A DNA stretch of 64,000 nucleotides from Nocardia flavorosea NBRC 108225 (lineage in GTDB: Bacteria; Actinomycetota; Actinomycetes; Mycobacteriales; Mycobacteriaceae). The position numbers were made by a program, and so were the translations under genes. The notes under the pieces are model-generated. The model searched no databases. It was not told the DNA's origin and saw only the letters and a list, made by a program, of their open reading frames with translations. Below are positions 8,021 to 16,790 of this stretch, in pieces. The stretch spans positions 124,001-188,000 of the forward strand of contig NZ_BDCG01000012.1 in the NCBI RefSeq assembly GCF_001613385.1, in the 5' to 3' direction. Numbering within the stretch: position 1 is the first letter of the stretch; every line of letters starts with the position of its first letter.

Positions 8021-9469
8021 TTATTCGTCGAGCCGTCCCGCGAATCCCGGTGTGGCGACCGTCCCGTCCTCGTGAACCATCCAATGAACGAAGCGGTGCA
8101 GTGGGTACATGGCATCGTGCGGGTTGCCGATCGTGCTGGGTCCCGCCTCCCCGAGACGAACGATGCGCTGCGCACCCCCGGCTGCGAGCCGATCGCGGAA
8201 ATCCGGCATCCGGTCGAAGGGAAAGAAGCCGACGGTCTGGGTCGCAACGGTGACATAGCGGATCGCGGCGTCGAGCGATTCCACCGCGACCACGTTGACG
8301 GTTTTGCCGACCGGATGGAAATCGACCGGGGCGCCGGAGCGGATCACCACGCCCGTACCGTCCGTTGCGCCCCATACCCGGAACTCGTCGTCGAGCAGCG
8401 CGAGGGTGCGGATCTCCTCTTTCAGCTCCGCACCCAACGGCCGGTTACCACCGGATGCGGTCGCGCGTTCGGCGATCCGCCGGTACAGCCGGTCGCAGAA
8501 CCGGTCCGCGTCCTGCTCGTTCGCCTCCAGGAAGACGAACCGGCTCGCGACACAAGCGTCCTGGTTCAGCACCATGACGTCATCGGCGGCGAGCCCGGCG
8601 GCGTGCTCGAGTGTCGCCGCGGTCCCGAAGGCCTGCCGGCCGACCATCGATATCGATGTTTTCGGGTCGAACGACACCAGCTGCAATCCCGGGCCGAGAT
8701 ATTTGACGACATTGTCGATGGCATCGCCGCCGCCCCACGCAACGATCTTGTCGAAATACTGCGGACGGAAGAGCACCCGCTCGACGGCCGCGTCCCCGCC
8801 CCGCCAGTAGACGGCCGACATCGACCGCACCACCGGGTGCCCGGGATCGATATCGGCCATGGTTCGCAAGATCGCGGGAGTGGTGAACGGATCACTGGAC
8901 GACATCTTGAACAGGTTGATCGCTTTCACGAGTGCACCCTGGGCGATGGATTTCACCGCCTGTCCGGGCGAATTCCCGGGTAGTACGTGGATCAACCGGG
9001 GCGCGAAGGCCCGCACGAAGCTCTTACGACCCTGGAAGTCCTGTTTGGCGATCCATCCGTCCAGCGCTTTCGGATCGGGAAAATTCTGCTCGACGACCGC
9101 ATGCAGTATCTGCTTGTCCAGGTAGGCCGCAGCGCCTGCCACCTGCGCTTCGAGCAGTGCACGAGGCAAGGTGTGTGTAGCCGACATGCGGTCGATACAT
9201 TCGCCGATGAAGGGATTGCGCGGGTCGCGGATCCGCCGTCCGGCCTCCACCAAGAAGTCGACGATCTCGTCGAGCGGTACGTCGAGCAGCGGTGGAACCT
9301 CGGTGCGGGGAGCGACCACGCGATCCAGATCGATGTCGGGCGTCGCGAAGGATACGCCCAGATCCCGTGACCGGTGTACGGCGGCGGTACCTTCTACCAC
9401 CTCGCCCCGGAAGAAGAACGGTGCGGACAGCACCGCGCCGGCGGTCTGCTGCGATTCGGTGGCGGTCAT
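8021..9469 (-). CDS. luxC: LuxC-family acyl-CoA/acyl-enzyme reductase
   Basis: NADPH-dependent reduction of a fatty acyl group to the aldehyde, the reductase part of the fatty acid reductase complex known from luminous bacteria; 482 residues. Family landmarks are HVLPGNSPGQAVKS (about 161-174), the dinucleotide-binding VAWGGGDAIDNVVKYLGPG and NQDACVASRFVFLE with the probable catalytic Cys306. The ATG at 9469 overlaps the TGA of the LuxE gene (ATGA), so the two are translationally coupled. No luciferase luxAB is present in the window, so the aldehyde must serve another purpose, for example wax or hydrocarbon chemistry; that is inference. Confidence 0.88.
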   Translation of the reverse strand: MTATESQQTAGAVLSAPFFFRGEVVEGTAAVHRSRDLGVSFATPDIDLDRVVAPRTEVPPLLDVPLDEIVDFLVEAGRRIRDPRNPFIGECIDRMSATHTLPRALLEAQVAGAAAYLDKQILHAVVEQNFPDPKALDGWIAKQDFQGRKSFVRAFAPRLIHVLPGNSPGQAVKSIAQGALVKAINLFKMSSSDPFTTPAILRTMADIDPGHPVVRSMSAVYWRGGDAAVERVLFRPQYFDKIVAWGGGDAIDNVVKYLGPGLQLVSFDPKTSISMVGRQAFGTAATLEHAAGLAADDVMVLNQDACVASRFVFLEANEQDADRFCDRLYRRIAERATASGGNRPLGAELKEEIRTLALLDDEFRVWGATDGTGVVIRSGAPVDFHPVGKTVNVVAVESLDAAIRYVTVATQTVGFFPFDRMPDFRDRLAAGGAQRIVRLGEAGPSTIGNPHDAMYPLHRFVHWMVHEDGTVATPGFAGRLDE

Positions 9470-10815
9470 GCGAGCCCCCGTACATACGCGTCGGCGGTAC
9501 CGGCGCACGCGATCTTGTCGTCACCGGCCATATCGGCGTAGCGGACGATGGAGTCGGCGATAGACGGCCCCCTGTTGCCGCAGGCGCACGGCCGGTAGTC
9601 GAGGACGATCCGGTCTCCGGTGATGATTCCGCCCCAGCGTCCGTCGAGTGAAAGGTCGAAGAAGGCGGCTCGCCCTTCCACCGCGCCCGCGCCGCGGGAC
9701 AACAGAGTTTCGCCCGCGTCGTCGAGCACGAAGGGCACCACCCAGGGCGGAACGTGGTAGCGATTGCCCCCCTGGCATTTCGGCATTCCGGAATTGAGCT
9801 CCTGCATGGAGTAGTTCTGGAACTCCCGGCCGGGCGGAATGTTGAATGTTTCGTACACGAATTGCCGGTAGTCGGCGGGGAGTTGGGCCCGTTTGAGGCC
9901 GCCGCCCACGTAGATACAGTTGTCGGGATGGAAATCGGCGGACCCGAAACCGCGTTCCCGGACCAGCGCCGCGACCTGGTACAGGGTGCTCCACATACCC
10001 GAGATATAGAGCTTTTCCGTGCGGTGTTCGATCATCGCGTCGGCGCCCGCGATCAGCGCCCGGTCGAGTTCGGCCTGGCGCTGCGCCGACGTCCGCTCAT
10101 ACGCGGCCAGCTCCGCCGGCGACGCGGTGCCATCGGTGATCTTCCGGCGTAACCGCACCTGACCGGTCATCGCCTCGACCGTGAGAGGCGATACCGGCAA
10201 GCGGAAAACTTCCTTCTCCGGATCGCCGTACGCCGCTTGCTGCGCCTTGCCGATGACGATGTTCTTGGGCACCGAGGCTGTCAGGCCGATCCCCATCATC
10301 CGCCTGTCCCGGGCCGGTGCCACACCGGAGCCCCAGGCGAAGAGATTCACGGTGTCACGGCGTGACCAGGCCATATCGGCCTCCGAGGCGAGCAGCATGG
10401 CGGGTTTCCCGGTTGTCCCGCTCGAACAGGACACATAGTGGCCCGCCGTGCGCAGCCGCTCGATCCATTGATCGATGCCGGGGATATCCGCCGCCTCGGT
10501 CATGGTGATCGGGTGCGAGGAGAGTGTGCCCAGCCAGGTACCGAGCCGGTCCCATCGGTGCTCGGTCAAGAACCGCTCCGGGTAGCTCTTGTATACCGAA
10601 TGCGGAAATAGCAGCGCGACTGCATCTTCGAACCGGCCGACCGCGGTGATACCCGCCTCGTCCGCGCGGCGCTTCAGCAGTCCGATCCGTTCTCGCCGCG
10701 CCTGGAATCGCTCGTTCAGTGCCGCGATCTGCACGTCGTACAACTCGGCGGCGGAGTGATCGAACCGGTTCGGATCATCGGCAAGCTCGGTCAGTTGTTC
10801 TATGGCCGGAATCAT
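9466..10815 (-). CDS. luxE: LuxE-family acyl-protein synthetase
   Basis: Activates a fatty acid with ATP and passes the acyl group to its LuxC partner; 449 residues, somewhat longer than LuxE of Vibrio (about 370). It carries the adenylate-forming motif SCSSGTTGKPAMLL near residue 145, SMQELNSGMPKCQGG near 325 and a C-terminal CACGNRGPS element. The ATG at 10815 is preferred because AAGGGTGG precedes it; an in-frame GTG at 10857 lies inside the palindromic operator. First gene of a two-gene operon with luxC, and divergent from the TetR gene at 10925. Confidence 0.85.
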   Translation of the reverse strand: MIPAIEQLTELADDPNRFDHSAAELYDVQIAALNERFQARRERIGLLKRRADEAGITAVGRFEDAVALLFPHSVYKSYPERFLTEHRWDRLGTWLGTLSSHPITMTEAADIPGIDQWIERLRTAGHYVSCSSGTTGKPAMLLASEADMAWSRRDTVNLFAWGSGVAPARDRRMMGIGLTASVPKNIVIGKAQQAAYGDPEKEVFRLPVSPLTVEAMTGQVRLRRKITDGTASPAELAAYERTSAQRQAELDRALIAGADAMIEHRTEKLYISGMWSTLYQVAALVRERGFGSADFHPDNCIYVGGGLKRAQLPADYRQFVYETFNIPPGREFQNYSMQELNSGMPKCQGGNRYHVPPWVVPFVLDDAGETLLSRGAGAVEGRAAFFDLSLDGRWGGIITGDRIVLDYRPCACGNRGPSIADSIVRYADMAGDDKIACAGTADAYVRGLA

Positions 10816-10846
10816 GGGCCACCCTTCGAGAATCACGCCCCCCGCG

Positions 10847-10875
10847 ATTAATAGCACCTGCCAGGTGTCATTAAT
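10847..10875. promoter_or_regulatory. 29-bp near-perfect palindrome (TetR operator)
   Basis: ATTAAT and CACCTG on the left mirror CAGGTG and ATTAAT on the right around a single central base; only the bases flanking the inner arms differ. It sits in the 109-base gap between luxE and the divergent tetR, a standard place for a TetR operator controlling both. Confidence 0.8.
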
Positions 10876-10924
10876 CTAGCACCCCGCTCGACACCCATGG
10901 ACCGAATGCGATGAACTGACATCC

Positions 10925-11578
10925 GTGGAGACGACGAGCGGAGGGCGCGATCGGCCGCGGGGAGCCGGACGTCCGACACAGGAACAAGCCCGTGCGCGAC
11001 AGCTGGAACTACTGGACACCGCACTGGACCTGTTCCTCGAACGGGGCTATGAGCAGACCACGATCGAGCTGATCGCCGCCCGGGTCCATATGGCCAAGCG
11101 CACCGTCTACGCCCGCTACACCGACAAGGCCGCTTTGTTCCTCGCCGCCGTCCGGCGCGCGATCGACGCCCAGGCCGTACCGCGAGAGGTCCTGGAGAGC
11201 CTGGACAACGGCGATCTGGCCGAGACGCTGGAGGCGGTCGCACGACTCCGCATCGATCAGGCCATGACCCCCAACGGGCGTCGGCTGCACCGGATCCTCG
11301 CTCTGGAAAACGTACGCTTCCCCGAGATCTTCACTCTCAGCACTACCTTGAACACCGGCCCGGTCGTCGCATTCGTCGCCGAGGTACTGGACCGCGCGGC
11401 GGCCGCCGGACAGATCTCCACCACCGATACCGATCTCGCCGCGCGCGCGTTCATGAGTATGGTCGTCGGCACCCAGGTCCGCAGTATCGAGGCGGGTCGC
11501 GCACCGAGTACGGGACAGCTCGAGCAACGCGTTCTGTTCATGGTACGTCTGCTACTCGACGGCCTGCGGCCGCGCTGA
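10925..11578 (+). CDS. TetR-family regulator beside luxE-luxC
   Basis: 217-residue repressor. The N-terminal helix-turn-helix reads TTIELIAARVHMAKRTVYARY (split by the usual turn after ARVHM) and is followed by a variable, mostly helical ligand domain typical of fatty-acyl-responsive TetRs (TetR_C, AefR-like). Start GTG at 10925; no strong ribosome site is visible. The divergent palindrome at 10847-10875 suggests it represses luxE-luxC and itself. Its helix-turn-helix is similar to that of the second TetR at 12647, but the operators differ. The ligand is unknown. Confidence 0.87.
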   Translation: METTSGGRDRPRGAGRPTQEQARARQLELLDTALDLFLERGYEQTTIELIAARVHMAKRTVYARYTDKAALFLAAVRRAIDAQAVPREVLESLDNGDLAETLEAVARLRIDQAMTPNGRRLHRILALENVRFPEIFTLSTTLNTGPVVAFVAEVLDRAAAAGQISTTDTDLAARAFMSMVVGTQVRSIEAGRAPSTGQLEQRVLFMVRLLLDGLRPR

Positions 11579-11581
11579 ACC

Positions 11582-12529
11582 CTACCGGCACAGCCGTTCG
11601 GAGAGCTCCCACAACTGCGCGGCCCGATCGGCGTCCACCGCATAGTCCGCGATATCGGGCTGGGCGGCGCAGTCCGCGAAGTACACGCCGTCGAGATCGA
11701 GCAGCCCCGGATGCACTGCCGCCCACACCTGGGTCGCGGCGCCTTCCTGCGGTGTACGAACACCGTGGTCGGGGCGGGGCCGGCCGGGCGCTTCGGCCCG
11801 GGCGACGGGCACCGACGCAATATCCGCACGGGTCATATGACGGGCCAGCCGGGTGGCGACCCGGCCGGGATGCACCGCACAGACTCGGATTCCGTCATCG
11901 CGCAGCCGCCGGTCGAGCTCGACGGCGTGCAGGATGTTGGCGGTCTTGGAGGCACCGTAGGCCAGGAACTTGTCGTAGTCCCGATTCTCCCATTGCGAAT
12001 CGGCGAGATCGACGTCGGCGATCCGATACCCCTCCGAGGCGAGGTTGACGATCCTGGCCCCCTCGGCCGCGCGCAGCCGGTCGAGAAGCAGACGGGTGAG
12101 TTCGAAGTGGCCCAGATGGTTGGTGCCGATCTGCATTTCGAACCCGTCGGCGGTACGGGCGAACGGCGTGAACATCACCCCGGCGTTGTTCATGAGTACA
12201 TGAATTACCGGTGCGAGTTCGGTAATGCGTGCGACGGCGCCTCGGATCGCGTCCAGCGACGCCAGATCCAGGACGACGGTCGACAGGCGCGCCGAGGGCA
12301 TCTCCCGGCGTATCTCGGAAGCGGCCGTCTCGAGGGCATCATCACGCCGGGCGGTCAGGACGACGTGGGCACCGGCACCGGCGAGGGCGCGAGCAGATTC
12401 CCGGCCGAGGCCGGCGGAGGCTCCGGTGATCACACAGGTGCGGCCGGTCAGGTCCGATCCGGAAACGATCTCCTCGGCGGTGGGGCGCGCACCGGGCCCC
12501 GTGCTGTCGGTCGTGGGCGGAATCGTCAT
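11582..12529 (-). CDS. Short-chain dehydrogenase/reductase
   Basis: NAD(P)-dependent oxidoreductase of the retinol-dehydrogenase-like SDR group, 315 residues. Cofactor motif TGASAGLGRESA at about 35-46, NNAG at about 113-116, the catalytic serine in NLASEG and YGASK (catalytic Tyr and Lys) near 205-209. Start ATG 12529 with GGAG upstream (GGAGTGCCG). Its stop is three bases from the convergent TetR stop at 11578. Its promoter region contains site C of the second TetR, with which it diverges, so the two are probably controlled together. The substrate, perhaps an alcohol or ketone of the pathway encoded next door, is unknown. Confidence 0.87.
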   Translation of the reverse strand: MTIPPTTDSTGPGARPTAEEIVSGSDLTGRTCVITGASAGLGRESARALAGAGAHVVLTARRDDALETAASEIRREMPSARLSTVVLDLASLDAIRGAVARITELAPVIHVLMNNAGVMFTPFARTADGFEMQIGTNHLGHFELTRLLLDRLRAAEGARIVNLASEGYRIADVDLADSQWENRDYDKFLAYGASKTANILHAVELDRRLRDDGIRVCAVHPGRVATRLARHMTRADIASVPVARAEAPGRPRPDHGVRTPQEGAATQVWAAVHPGLLDLDGVYFADCAAQPDIADYAVDADRAAQLWELSERLCR

Positions 12530-12594
12530 CGGCACTCCGATCCAGGTGGTGGCGGGAAGACATACCGCACCGGCGGAGCGGAACGGCCTCGCAA

Positions 12595-12620
12595 ATAAGT
12601 ATACTATTGCGGATATTATA
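12595..12620. promoter_or_regulatory. TetR site C (divergent promoter)
   Basis: ATAAGTAT-N10-ATATTATA between the SDR and tetR genes. The left half and the ten-base spacer match sites A (13321) and B (15184); the right half is weaker and fits ATACTTAT with one base dropped. Very AT-rich against its surroundings. Confidence 0.55.
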
Positions 12621-12646
12621 TCCCCGCCGGACGATAGGCTGCCCAT

Positions 12647-13273
12647 ATGGTGGAGACGAGACGCGGCCGCCCCACACAGGCCGAGGCCAAGAAGCTGAAC
12701 CAGGCAGTCCGCGAGGCCGCGGTCGCCACATTCCTGGAGTCCGGCTACGACGGCGCGACGATGGAGGCCATCGCCCGGAGGGCCGGGACCACGAAACGTT
12801 CACTGTACGCACGGTATCCGGACAAACGCGCCGTGTTCGCCGATGTCATTCCGTGGGCACTGTCGAAGTACGTCTCCCCGGGGGACGATCCCGCTGTCGA
12901 CGACAAGGATCTGGAGACAGCGCTGCTCGAGATCGGCCGGGTAGCCCTGGACCGCGCAGTCGACCCGGAGAATGTCCGGCTGATGCGGATCGCGATGAAC
13001 GAGTCGGCCAGGTTTCCGGAATTCGCGGTCAGCACGGACTCGATGATGTGGTCGGGGCGACAACGGGCGGTCGTACGCGTACTGCGCCGGGGCGCCGCCG
13101 AGGGCACTGTCGATGTCGAGGATATCGAGATCGCCGCCGAACATTTCCTTGCGATGGTGGAACTGATTCCCGGCAGAATGGCCGATTTCGGCCTGTTCCG
13201 TTCGAAGCAACAAGAGCAACGCCATCTCCGGCATGCCGTCCGGCTGTTCCTCCGTGGCGCAACGCCGCGCTGA
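12647..13273 (+). CDS. TetR-family regulator of the adjacent dehydrogenase operons
   Basis: 208 residues. Helix-turn-helix ATMEAIARRAGTTKRSLYAR at about 39-58, then the usual helix-4 segment YPDKRAVF. The C-terminal domain is of the AefR/TetR_C kind. The start ATG 12647 is preceded only by a weak ribosome site, and the transcript may be nearly leaderless given the TATACT-like box inside site C. Three copies of one inverted-repeat site surround it: before itself and the SDR, before 13405, and before 15281. It is therefore the best candidate to repress all four units. Effector unknown; acyl-CoA is plausible from the target genes. Confidence 0.88.
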   Translation: MVETRRGRPTQAEAKKLNQAVREAAVATFLESGYDGATMEAIARRAGTTKRSLYARYPDKRAVFADVIPWALSKYVSPGDDPAVDDKDLETALLEIGRVALDRAVDPENVRLMRIAMNESARFPEFAVSTDSMMWSGRQRAVVRVLRRGAAEGTVDVEDIEIAAEHFLAMVELIPGRMADFGLFRSKQQEQRHLRHAVRLFLRGATPR

Positions 13274-13320
13274 CGCGTCGCCCGAAAACAACCACTTCCT
13301 CGCCGTCCGGGCTCTATGCT

Positions 13321-13346
13321 ACAAATACACGACACCGGATACTTAT
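13321..13346. promoter_or_regulatory. TetR site A
   Basis: ACAAATAC-N10-ATACTTAT followed by AGCG. Over 30 bases it differs from site B at only four or five positions. It lies 59 bases before the ATG at 13405. Confidence 0.65.
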
Positions 13347-13404
13347 AGCGGAGCCGGCTCTCCAGCGCCCGCCATTCCGGACGCTCCACAACGAGGGAGA
13401 ACTC

Positions 13405-14010
13405 ATGACTCCATCCGCCTCGACGCTCCCACCGCCGCAGGATCACGTAGCGCAGGTTGCCGGCCTCGCCCACATCCACGGCCCGGCCCACCAGACGCTG
13501 CGCCCACGACTGGTGGTACTCGGGACGAGCATGGATGATGCGGTGAGCGCCGCGGGCGGGCGGATATTCGATCTCTCGATGGCCGGGTGGGAGGTCACGG
13601 TGGTCGCCGGCGACCTCGGCAACCCACGGCCGGCCCGGATCCTGGGGGCGCACGCACTCGATCTGGACTCCGTACTCACCCGTCGACACCGGGGACCACA
13701 ACCGCACGCAGTGGCGATCTCGGCAACACTGACGGCCACCGAGCACCGGCTGCGCAGACGTGTTCAGGCATACCTGGACCACGGGTCGATCGAGGTCTCG
13801 ATCTGGGGACGGCCCTACGCCGGGGGCCGAACCGAATCCACCACCCATCGGCTCAGTCACGCCGCCCGCGCTTTCAAACGACAGGCTCTTCGGGTTGTCC
13901 GCGGCGAGGACGAGGTGGTGGCAGCCACCGAGGATTTCCACACCGGCATCGCCACCCGCCGCACGCCACACAGCCGCGACCTGTCCCGCACCGGTTGGCC
14001 GGCCGGGTGA
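13405..14010 (+). CDS. PIG-L/LmbE-like protein without the zinc motif
   Basis: 201 residues, not confidently recognised. The stretch RLVVLGTSMDDAVSAAGG followed by AGWEVTVVAGD (about residues 34-66) has the layout of the PIG-L/LmbE deacetylase N-terminus, where the family has AHPDDE; here TSMDD replaces HPDD, so one zinc ligand is lost. A region HAVAISATLTATEHRLRRRVQAYL matches the usual position of the second half, but no clear HxxH remains. It may be a catalytically dead relative or a different Rossmann-like protein. ATG 13405 has GAGGGAG just upstream. Its stop is 11 bases before the acyl-CoA dehydrogenase start, making a two-gene operon behind site A. Confidence 0.6.
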   Translation: MTPSASTLPPPQDHVAQVAGLAHIHGPAHQTLRPRLVVLGTSMDDAVSAAGGRIFDLSMAGWEVTVVAGDLGNPRPARILGAHALDLDSVLTRRHRGPQPHAVAISATLTATEHRLRRRVQAYLDHGSIEVSIWGRPYAGGRTESTTHRLSHAARAFKRQALRVVRGEDEVVAATEDFHTGIATRRTPHSRDLSRTGWPAG

Positions 14011-14021
14011 CGAGGACGACC

Positions 14022-15182
14022 GTGAACAACCACGGGATCGATGAGGACGAGGCCGAGTTCGTCGCCGTAGTACGGGATTTCGTTGACAGCGAGGTCGAGC
14101 CGGTGGTGCACCGGCTCGAACACGCCGATATCTATCCGGACCGATTGATCGAGCAGATGAAGCGGATCGGGATATACGGTGTGGCGATCCCGCCGCCGTG
14201 GGGCGACGGCAAGGTCTCCACGACATGCTATTCGCTGGTCACCGAGGAACTTTCCCGCGGCTGGATGAGCCTGGCAGGGGCGATGGGAGGCCATACGGTC
14301 GTAGCAAAACTGCTGCTGGACTACGGAACCGCCGAGCAACGGGATCGCTATCTGCCCCGGCTGGCGACCGGTGAACTACGCGCGACGATGGCATTGACGG
14401 AGCCGGGCGGCGGCTCGGATCTGCAGGCCCTACGCACCGTGGCCCGCCGCGAGGGTGACACCTATGTCGTGAACGGTTCGAAAACCTGGATCAGCAATGC
14501 ACGCAGATCCGGCCTGGTGGCCTTGCTGTGCAAAACGGATCCGGCGGCGGTCCCGGCACACCGCGGTATCAGCGTGCTACTGGCGGAACCCGGGCCGGGG
14601 TTTGTGGTGTCCCGGGATCTTCCCAAGCTCGGATACAAGGGCGTGGAAAGCTGCGAACTCGCCTTCGACGATTTCCGGGTGCCCGCCGGGGCGCTACTCG
14701 GGGGCATCGAGGGCCGAGGATTCGGGCAGATGATGCGAGGTCTCGAGATCGGGCGGATCCAGGTCGCCTCCCGGGCCCTCGGGGTGGGCCGCGCGGCATT
14801 GACGGATTCGATCAGGTACGCGCAGGAACGCGAGACATTCGGCACCCCCATCTGGAAGCATCAGTCGATCGGCAACTATCTGGCCGATATGGCCACCGAG
14901 CTGACGGCCGCCCGCCAGCTGGTGCACCATGCCGCGCGCTGCTACGACGCCGGCGCCCGCGCCGATATGGAGGCCGGGATGGCCAAGCTGTTCGCGTCCG
15001 AGACCGCGATGAAGATCGCACTGAACGCGGTGCGCATCCACGGCGGATACGGCTATTCCACGGAATTCGACGTGGAGCGGTACTTCCGCGACGCACCGCT
15101 GATGATCGTCGGAGAAGGAACCAACGAGGTTCAGCGCACCGTCATCGCCCGCCAGCTCATCGAACGTCATCGCATCACTTGA
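14022..15182 (+). CDS. Acyl-CoA dehydrogenase
   Basis: FAD-dependent alpha,beta-dehydrogenation of an acyl-CoA, 386 residues, the usual length. Signature MALTEPGGGSDLQAL (about 123-137) binds flavin and substrate, ERETFGTPIWKHQSI is the mid-protein flavin segment, and the C-terminal MIVGEGTNEVQRTVIARQL holds the glutamate found at the catalytic-base position in many family members. GTG 14022 has AGGA five bases before it; GTG 14007, overlapping the previous stop, is an alternative. Chain length cannot be told from sequence. Expressed with the PIG-L-like protein and followed by a second operon with the same operator. Confidence 0.92.
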   Translation: MNNHGIDEDEAEFVAVVRDFVDSEVEPVVHRLEHADIYPDRLIEQMKRIGIYGVAIPPPWGDGKVSTTCYSLVTEELSRGWMSLAGAMGGHTVVAKLLLDYGTAEQRDRYLPRLATGELRATMALTEPGGGSDLQALRTVARREGDTYVVNGSKTWISNARRSGLVALLCKTDPAAVPAHRGISVLLAEPGPGFVVSRDLPKLGYKGVESCELAFDDFRVPAGALLGGIEGRGFGQMMRGLEIGRIQVASRALGVGRAALTDSIRYAQERETFGTPIWKHQSIGNYLADMATELTAARQLVHHAARCYDAGARADMEAGMAKLFASETAMKIALNAVRIHGGYGYSTEFDVERYFRDAPLMIVGEGTNEVQRTVIARQLIERHRIT

Positions 15183-15209
15183 CATAAATATACGACCAAG
15201 GATACTTAT
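15179..15209 (+). promoter_or_regulatory. Promoter overlapped by TetR site B
   Basis: A TTGACA -35 box (15179-15184) and GATACT at 15201-15206 sit 16 bases apart. The inverted repeat ATAAATAT-N10-ATACTTAT (15184-15209) covers the whole interval, an arrangement that would block RNA polymerase. Confidence 0.65.
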
Positions 15210-15280
15210 AGCGTAGGCCTCGGCACGGTTACGGCCGCGCAGATCTCTTGGCCGCAGCGCAGAGTCGCGAGGTGAATCCC

Positions 15281-16705
15281 ATGTCTGCTACCGAATCGTT
15301 CATCGACGGTGCGGCCGTGCCGTCCGCCGAGGTGTACGAGAACATCGACCCCTCGACGTCTCGCTCATTGGGGACGGTGGCACGCGGCGGGCCGGACGAG
15401 GTGGACCGGGCGGTCGGGGCCGCCCGCCGCGCGCAACGCCAGTGGCGAACCACCACCCCGGAACACAGATCTGCCGTGCTGGAACGGATCGCCACCGCGA
15501 TCGATACCCATCATGCGGAGCTCGCGCGGTACGAATGCGAGGACACCGGTAAACCCGCGAGCCAAGCCCGCGCGGACGTCACCGTCGCGGCGCGGTACTT
15601 CCGCTTCTATGCGCACGCAATCGACACCTATTACGGGCAGATCATCCCGCTGAGCAGCGATCTGCACATCTACACCCGCCGCGAACCGCTGGGAGTCACC
15701 GGGCATATCGTGGCGTGGAATTATCCGATCCAGCTCGTCGCCCGCGCGGTGGCACCCGCGATCGCCGCCGGTAACGGCGTCGTGGCCAAACCCGCCGACG
15801 AAACACCCCGTACGGCAGTGGCTCTCGCCCGGATCGCCGTGGATTCCGGCCTGCCGGACGGCGTATTCAACGTCGTCACCGGGTTCGGCGCCGAGGCCGG
15901 TGCCGCGCTGACTGCCCACCCCGGCGTCGACTCCCTCGGCTTCGTGGGATCCACCCGTATCGGCTCGGAAGTAGCCGCCGCCGCGGCACAGCGTGTCATA
16001 CCGGCCGTTCTGGAATTGGGCGGCAAATCCCCGCAGATCGTCTTCGCGGACGCCGATCTGGATACCGCGGCGGAATTCGTCGCCAAGGCGATACTGCAGA
16101 ACGCCGGACAGACCTGTTCGGCGGGTTCACGGCTACTCGTGCAGGAATCGGTCCACGACGCACTGGTGGACAAAGTGCTCCAGCGGTTCGCCGGGGTCAC
16201 CATGGGTCCCGGCTGCGACGACCCGGGCCTGGGACCGCTGATCTCCCGTAAGCAGCAGACCCGGGTCGCCGGAATGGTGAACGGGCTCACCCGGGGCGAA
16301 ATACTGTGCGGTGGCGCCGTTCCCACCGGCAATGAGCTGACCGAAGGCTGCTACTTCCCACCGACACTCATCGACGGTGTCGATCCGGCGGCCGCCATCG
16401 CGCAGGAGGAAATCTTCGGACCGGTGCTCACGGTCAACACATTCGCCGACGACGACCAAGCACTCGCCCTGGCCAACGGCACCGAGTACGCCCTGCTCGC
16501 CGCACTGTGGACCCGCGACCTCTCCCGCGCGCACCGCCTGGCGGCCGAGATCGTCGCCGGACAGGTCTACGTCAACACCTACGGCGCCGGCGGCGGTGTC
16601 GAATTGCCGTTCGGCGGATTCCGCAGATCCGGGTACGGCAGAGAGAAGGGCGTTGCGGCCCTCGACGCGGTCACGGCCACCAAAACCGTTGTGGTGAAGC
16701 TGTGA
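15281..16705 (+). CDS. NAD(P)-dependent aldehyde dehydrogenase
   Basis: Oxidises an aldehyde to the acid; 474 residues, betaine-aldehyde-dehydrogenase-like. VAWNYPIQL (144-152) is the oxyanion region, KPADETPRTA binds cofactor, FVGSTRIGSE closes the Rossmann part, ELGGKSP holds general base Glu245 and NAGQTCSAGSRL the catalytic Cys279. The C-terminal PFGGFRRSGYGREKG is intact. The ATG at 15281 is supported by GAGGTGAATCCC; an ATG at 15248 is in frame but has no such support. First gene of a four-gene operon behind site B. Products upstream in the pathway may come from the neighbouring SDR, but the substrate is not known. Confidence 0.93.
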   Translation: MSATESFIDGAAVPSAEVYENIDPSTSRSLGTVARGGPDEVDRAVGAARRAQRQWRTTTPEHRSAVLERIATAIDTHHAELARYECEDTGKPASQARADVTVAARYFRFYAHAIDTYYGQIIPLSSDLHIYTRREPLGVTGHIVAWNYPIQLVARAVAPAIAAGNGVVAKPADETPRTAVALARIAVDSGLPDGVFNVVTGFGAEAGAALTAHPGVDSLGFVGSTRIGSEVAAAAAQRVIPAVLELGGKSPQIVFADADLDTAAEFVAKAILQNAGQTCSAGSRLLVQESVHDALVDKVLQRFAGVTMGPGCDDPGLGPLISRKQQTRVAGMVNGLTRGEILCGGAVPTGNELTEGCYFPPTLIDGVDPAAAIAQEEIFGPVLTVNTFADDDQALALANGTEYALLAALWTRDLSRAHRLAAEIVAGQVYVNTYGAGGGVELPFGGFRRSGYGREKGVAALDAVTATKTVVVKL

Positions 16706-16790
16706 ACGCGCGTCACGCGCCCGCCGATCCGGCCCACCCACCCGCCGCGTGCCCGCAGCACGGCGCACAACAGTGTCAGGAGATGTCCCG

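Noticed and set aside
8021..10815. A complete bioluminescence (lux) operon
   Set aside because: Only luxC and luxE families are present; no luciferase alpha or beta subunit, luxD or luxG is in the window.
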